A stretch of 64,000 bases of DNA, from positions 62,001-126,000 of the forward strand of contig NZ_JANQJQ010000004.1 in NCBI RefSeq assembly GCF_028281565.1, written 5' to 3'. Positions 60,084-64,000 of this stretch are shown here, piece by piece. The stretch comes from Seonamhaeicola sp. (GTDB lineage: Bacteria; Bacteroidota; Bacteroidia; Flavobacteriales; Flavobacteriaceae). Made by a program: the position numbers and the translations under genes. The first letter of the stretch is position 1. Every line of letters starts with the position of its first letter. Below the pieces are notes generated by a model that made no database searches, was not told the origin of the DNA, and saw nothing but the letters and a program-made list of their open reading frames with translations.

Positions 60084-63000
60084 TTACTCTTCCTTTAAGT
60101 CCTCTTTTAAATCCGGGACTGATTTTTGCGAATTTTTCCCCACATATTCACTAGGCACCACACCAAACTGTTTTTTAAAGCATTTAGAAAAATAGGACGC
60201 GGTATTAAAGCCCGTCATAAACATAATTTCCTTAACAGAGTAGTCACTTTGTTCAAAAAGCTGAACCGCTCTTTTCAATTTAATATTCCTTACAAACTCA
60301 CTTGGGGAAAGCCCTGTAATTTCTTTAAACTTAACGAACATACCACTTCGGCTATGCCCCATTTCTTTTACCAGCATTTCCACATTAAAATCAGGATTCA
60401 TCATGTTTTCTTCCACGATATTAATAGCTTTTTGAAGAAACTTTTCGTCCATGGTCGTTACGGTGACCTCTTTAGGCTGCAGGTTTATCTCCCTGTTAAA
60501 ACGTTTTCTTAAATCGTTTCGTTGCTTTACGATATTTGATAGTTTTAGCTCAAGCAGTTCTATGTCAAAAGGTTTGCGTATATAATCATCCGCACCAACT
60601 TTAGCGCCCTGGATTTCACTTTCCTGGGAGGACTTTGCCGTTAACATGATTACCGGTATATGGCTTGTATCAATCTGCGTTTTTAAAGTTTTACATAATT
60701 CATAACCATCCATGACCGGCATTAAAACATCTGTTAAAATGATACTTGGTTTTAGTTTATTGGCCAGTTCCAGCCCCATTTTACCATTATCTGCCTCAAA
60801 AACCTCATAGTCCCCGGATAGTGCATCCTTAATAAAACTTCTGATTTCGTCATTGTCATCAACAACCAATAAGACCGGGGACGATGATTTTCTATTTGAA
60901 AAATCCTGATCAATAAGTTCATCATTAAAGCTTATGGCTGCTATCTCAGATTCTGAGGACCGTACAAGAAAATCAACATCATCAGCTGTTTTAATTACAA
61001 TTTCAGGAATATCGGCATAAGCCTCTTTATTCATAGGTAGCTGTACTGTAAAAACAGTTTCTACATGGGGTTCACTTTTAACATCTATGGTCCCCTGGTG
61101 TAAAAGCACTAAATTTTTAGTAAACGAAAGTCCAATGCCGGCCCCTTGTTGTTTTTTCCTTTCGGTACTATTCTCCGTATGGAACCTGTCAAAAATGCTT
61201 GCGATCCTGTTTTCTGCAATACCACTGCCATTGTCCTTAACCTTAATGACCGCATAATCTTTATCGTCAATAGAAATATCTACCTCAACCTTACCTCTTT
61301 TCCCTGTAAATTTAAAGGCGTTCGATAATAAGTTAAACATGATTTTCTCCAGGGCATCATGATCAAACCAGGACGCTATGGTTTCCTCTTTGGAATACAC
61401 ATTGAATACAATGTCCTGTTTTTGTGCTAAAAACTGAAATGGCTCACAGATTTCCTTCACAAACCCCAGTAAATTGCTTTTCCTTAGAACCAATTTCATT
61501 TTCCCCTGATTAAGTTTTCTAAAGTCCAGCAATTGATTAACCAATCGCAACAGGTATTCTGTGTTTTTATACATCCGCGTGTATTGCTTTTGAACGGCTT
61601 CTTCATCCAGATTACGGCTGTTTTTACGCAAATACTTTAAGGGGCCCTTGATCAGCGTTAAAGGGGTTCTAAACTCATGGGAAATATTGGTAAAAAACTC
61701 GAGTTTCATTCGGTTCAACTCATCATTTTTTTCTTTCTCCATATGTTCCAATTCCAACTGGTGTTTCTTTGTAGTTTTGATAATGGTAAAGCGCCTGTAT
61801 ACTAACAATAAACCAATAATAAATAATGAGTAGAGGAGAAATGCGAAATTGGTTTGCCAAAAGGGCGGTTTGATACGTATTTTAATCTGTGATGGTGCTG
61901 TTCCCCAAACACCATCATTATTGGATGCCTTTACTTTTAAGGTATAATTACCGGAACTTAAATTGGTATATGTAGCAAAACGCTTACCCGCACCGGTATA
62001 AACCCAATCTTCATCAAACCCCTCCAGCATATAGGCAAACTTGTTCTTATTGGGTGCGGCAAAATGCAGCGCTGCAAATTCAAAAGAAAAGCTGTTTTCA
62101 TTATACTTTAGCGTTAGTTCTTGTGTTTTACTTATGACTTTGTCCAGTACAACCCTTCTATTAACGACCTCGCCTACCCCAATCTCTTTGTTCGAAATTG
62201 AAAAACTTGTTATTATAGGTTTGGCCTCAATATCATTATCAATAATATTTTCAGGAAAAAAGGCATTAAAACCGTTTACGCCACCAAATAGCATTTCACC
62301 ATTGGATTTTTTTAAACAGGCCAATTCCTGAAATTCATCACTCTGCAAACCATCATTTTCGTCATAATTTTTAAAGGTTTCTTCAATAGGATCAAACTTG
62401 GAAAGCCCTTTATTGGTTGACAACCAAAGGTTACCGTCTTTATCTTCCAAAATCCCCTTGATAACATTGTTTGGTAGGCCGTCAATATCTAAATAGACCA
62501 AAAATTTATCGGCTTCTCCGTTAACACCCGGAATGTATTTGTTAAGTCCACCACCAAAGGTCCCTATCCAGATGGTGCCATCTTTACTCTCATAAAGTGA
62601 CAGGATATAATTATGACTTATGCTATTCGGATCATTTGGTGCTTTTCTATAAACCTCAAATTTCGGATCTTTATTGAGCGCTTCATCCGGAATAAGTTTT
62701 GACAACCCATTACTGGTAGCAAACCAGATATTCCCATGGCTATCCTGTAAAATGTCCCGTATAATATTGCTGGAAATACTGTAAGGATTATTTCTATTGT
62801 TTACTAATAAGTCCTTTTTATAACTATTTGAATTTTGGTAATAAGCCCATCTGTGCAGGCCTTCATCATAAGTTCCTATCCACAAATTCTTATGACGGTC
62901 TTCCAATAACGAAAAAACGCTACTCCTAATTTCCTCGATCCCTATGATCCCTTCAGCATCCACCTTTAACGGATCCGTAATATCCAATTCAAAGAGCCCG

Positions 63001-64000
63001 GGAAAAGCTTCGGTCCCAAGTAACAATAGCTTTTTATTGTTCCGTTCTATTTCTATAATGTCAAAGGGCTTGGAGGGGCTGTTAAATTTTATAAAACTGT
63101 ATTCGGATGCGCCTTCCTTTTGCTTTGGAAGCATATTTAATCCGCCCCCTTCGGTACCAATCCATAACGTGCCATTGCTATCTTCGTACATGGACCTTAT
63201 TTTATCGTAGCTCAGACTCTCCTCGGCACTGGTCTTTTTTACATGTACAAACTGTTTTCTATTGGGATCCAATTTATTGACACCACCCCCGTTGGTTCCT
63301 ACCCATATGATACCTGTTCGATCTTTATATAAAGACTTTACGATATCCTTAGTAAGACTAAAAGGATTTTTCGGATTGTACCTATAGGCCTCGACCAAAA
63401 CCGGAAGGTCATTATTGGGAGCGTTATCAAAAAGCCGCAAACCTGAATTAGTACCAACCCATAATCTATTGTCATCCACTAACAAGGAACCACAAAAGGC
63501 ACTATTAACGAACCGAACCCTACCTGAAGGCTGATTTAAATTAAGCTTATACAGTCCAGACACTGTCCCCACAAATAAATTACCACGCCCGTCTTCCGCT
63601 ATACTTCTAACAGAAGTACTCGACATCCCAACGTCCTGATTCACCAGACGCAGATAGGTACTACCATCACTGCGCTCAGATAATTTATATAATCCATAGG
63701 CTCCTCCTACCCAAATATTATTTTTGCTGTCTTCAAAAACTGTATAAATAAAATTGGCTATATAATCCGTAGAATTTTCCTGGTCATTAAGGGCAAAGCG
63801 TTTAAAAACCACTTCCTCCTCATTATGAAAACCGGTTAAATCCAACAAATTCAGGCCATCCTTGGTACCAACCCATAACCTGTTCTTACTGTCTCTATAA
63901 ACATAGCTAACCTGATTGTTGCTAAGACTTTTCTTGTTACCGGATTCGTGCTTAAAATGGGAAAACCGCTCTAAAGATTGATTAAAACAATTTAAACCTT
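60084..64000 (-). CDS. Hybrid two-component system regulator (HTCS); 5' end beyond the window
   Basis: Repeated propeller units (IWVGTNGGGVNKLD, LWIGTEGGGLN), Y_Y_Y-like domain, HisKA ISHEFRTPLTLIKG, HATPase, REC LVVDDNDEIRSF...ILTDVLMPVMDG, C-terminal AraC HTH. Frame stays open to base 64000. Confidence 0.92.
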   Translation of the reverse strand, partial: GLNCFNQSLERFSHFKHESGNKKSLSNNQVSYVYRDSKNRLWVGTKDGLNLLDLTGFHNEEEVVFKRFALNDQENSTDYIANFIYTVFEDSKNNIWVGGAYGLYKLSERSDGSTYLRLVNQDVGMSSTSVRSIAEDGRGNLFVGTVSGLYKLNLNQPSGRVRFVNSAFCGSLLVDDNRLWVGTNSGLRLFDNAPNNDLPVLVEAYRYNPKNPFSLTKDIVKSLYKDRTGIIWVGTNGGGVNKLDPNRKQFVHVKKTSAEESLSYDKIRSMYEDSNGTLWIGTEGGGLNMLPKQKEGASEYSFIKFNSPSKPFDIIEIERNNKKLLLLGTEAFPGLFELDITDPLKVDAEGIIGIEEIRSSVFSLLEDRHKNLWIGTYDEGLHRWAYYQNSNSYKKDLLVNNRNNPYSISSNIIRDILQDSHGNIWFATSNGLSKLIPDEALNKDPKFEVYRKAPNDPNSISHNYILSLYESKDGTIWIGTFGGGLNKYIPGVNGEADKFLVYLDIDGLPNNVIKGILEDKDGNLWLSTNKGLSKFDPIEETFKNYDENDGLQSDEFQELACLKKSNGEMLFGGVNGFNAFFPENIIDNDIEAKPIITSFSISNKEIGVGEVVNRRVVLDKVISKTQELTLKYNENSFSFEFAALHFAAPNKNKFAYMLEGFDEDWVYTGAGKRFATYTNLSSGNYTLKVKASNNDGVWGTAPSQIKIRIKPPFWQTNFAFLLYSLFIIGLLLVYRRFTIIKTTKKHQLELEHMEKEKNDELNRMKLEFFTNISHEFRTPLTLIKGPLKYLRKNSRNLDEEAVQKQYTRMYKNTEYLLRLVNQLLDFRKLNQGKMKLVLRKSNLLGFVKEICEPFQFLAQKQDIVFNVYSKEETIASWFDHDALEKIMFNLLSNAFKFTGKRGKVEVDISIDDKDYAVIKVKDNGSGIAENRIASIFDRFHTENSTERKKQQGAGIGLSFTKNLVLLHQGTIDVKSEPHVETVFTVQLPMNKEAYADIPEIVIKTADDVDFLVRSSESEIAAISFNDELIDQDFSNRKSSSPVLLVVDDNDEIRSFIKDALSGDYEVFEADNGKMGLELANKLKPSIILTDVLMPVMDGYELCKTLKTQIDTSHIPVIMLTAKSSQESEIQGAKVGADDYIRKPFDIELLELKLSNIVKQRNDLRKRFNREINLQPKEVTVTTMDEKFLQKAINIVEENMMNPDFNVEMLVKEMGHSRSGMFVKFKEITGLSPSEFVRNIKLKRAVQLFEQSDYSVKEIMFMTGFNTASYFSKCFKKQFGVVPSEYVGKNSQKSVPDLKEDLKEE

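Noticed and set aside
1-64000. tRNA, rRNA, CRISPR arrays, transposases, integrases
   Set aside because: Looked for characteristic motifs and protein signatures; none found by reading.

Overview
The window is a Flavobacteriia-type (Bacteroidetes) polysaccharide utilisation region of about 60 kb, apparently aimed at a fucose- and uronate-containing sulfated polysaccharide. It holds: (i) a minus-strand sugar-acid operon (fucose-type mutarotase, FucP symporter, SDR, lactonase-type amidohydrolase, UxaB-like, UxaA-like, Zn-ADH) divergent from a LacI regulator; (ii) kduI divergent from a GH2 / alpha-beta hydrolase / LacI / GH88 / DUF4955-like beta-helix / sulfatase operon; (iii) two copies of a two-gene cassette (T9SS-exported beta-helix protein plus a 235-aa FnIII-like lipoprotein); (iv) a second FucP-type MFS and an SSS transporter; (v) a planctomycete-style DUF1592/DUF1552 c-type cytochrome pair; (vi) a long minus-strand block of sulfatases, GH29, GH28-like, GH43/117-like and DUF4038-type proteins; (vii) a hybrid two-component regulator running off the right edge. 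No SusC/SusD pair is visible. The main signals worth a second look are: the duplicated beta-helix + FnIII-lipoprotein cassette; two perfect 30-bp palindromic LacI-type operators with a shared CAATCGATTG core, placed on Bacteroidetes-type promoter elements; a LacI gene with no in-frame ATG/GTG/TTG start ahead of its HTH; a collapsed sulfatase pseudogene missing from the ORF track; a sulfatase with CVPSK instead of CxPxR; and three tandem hairpin repeats between the uxaB-like and uxaA-like genes. All family calls come from reading translated sequence, with no database search.
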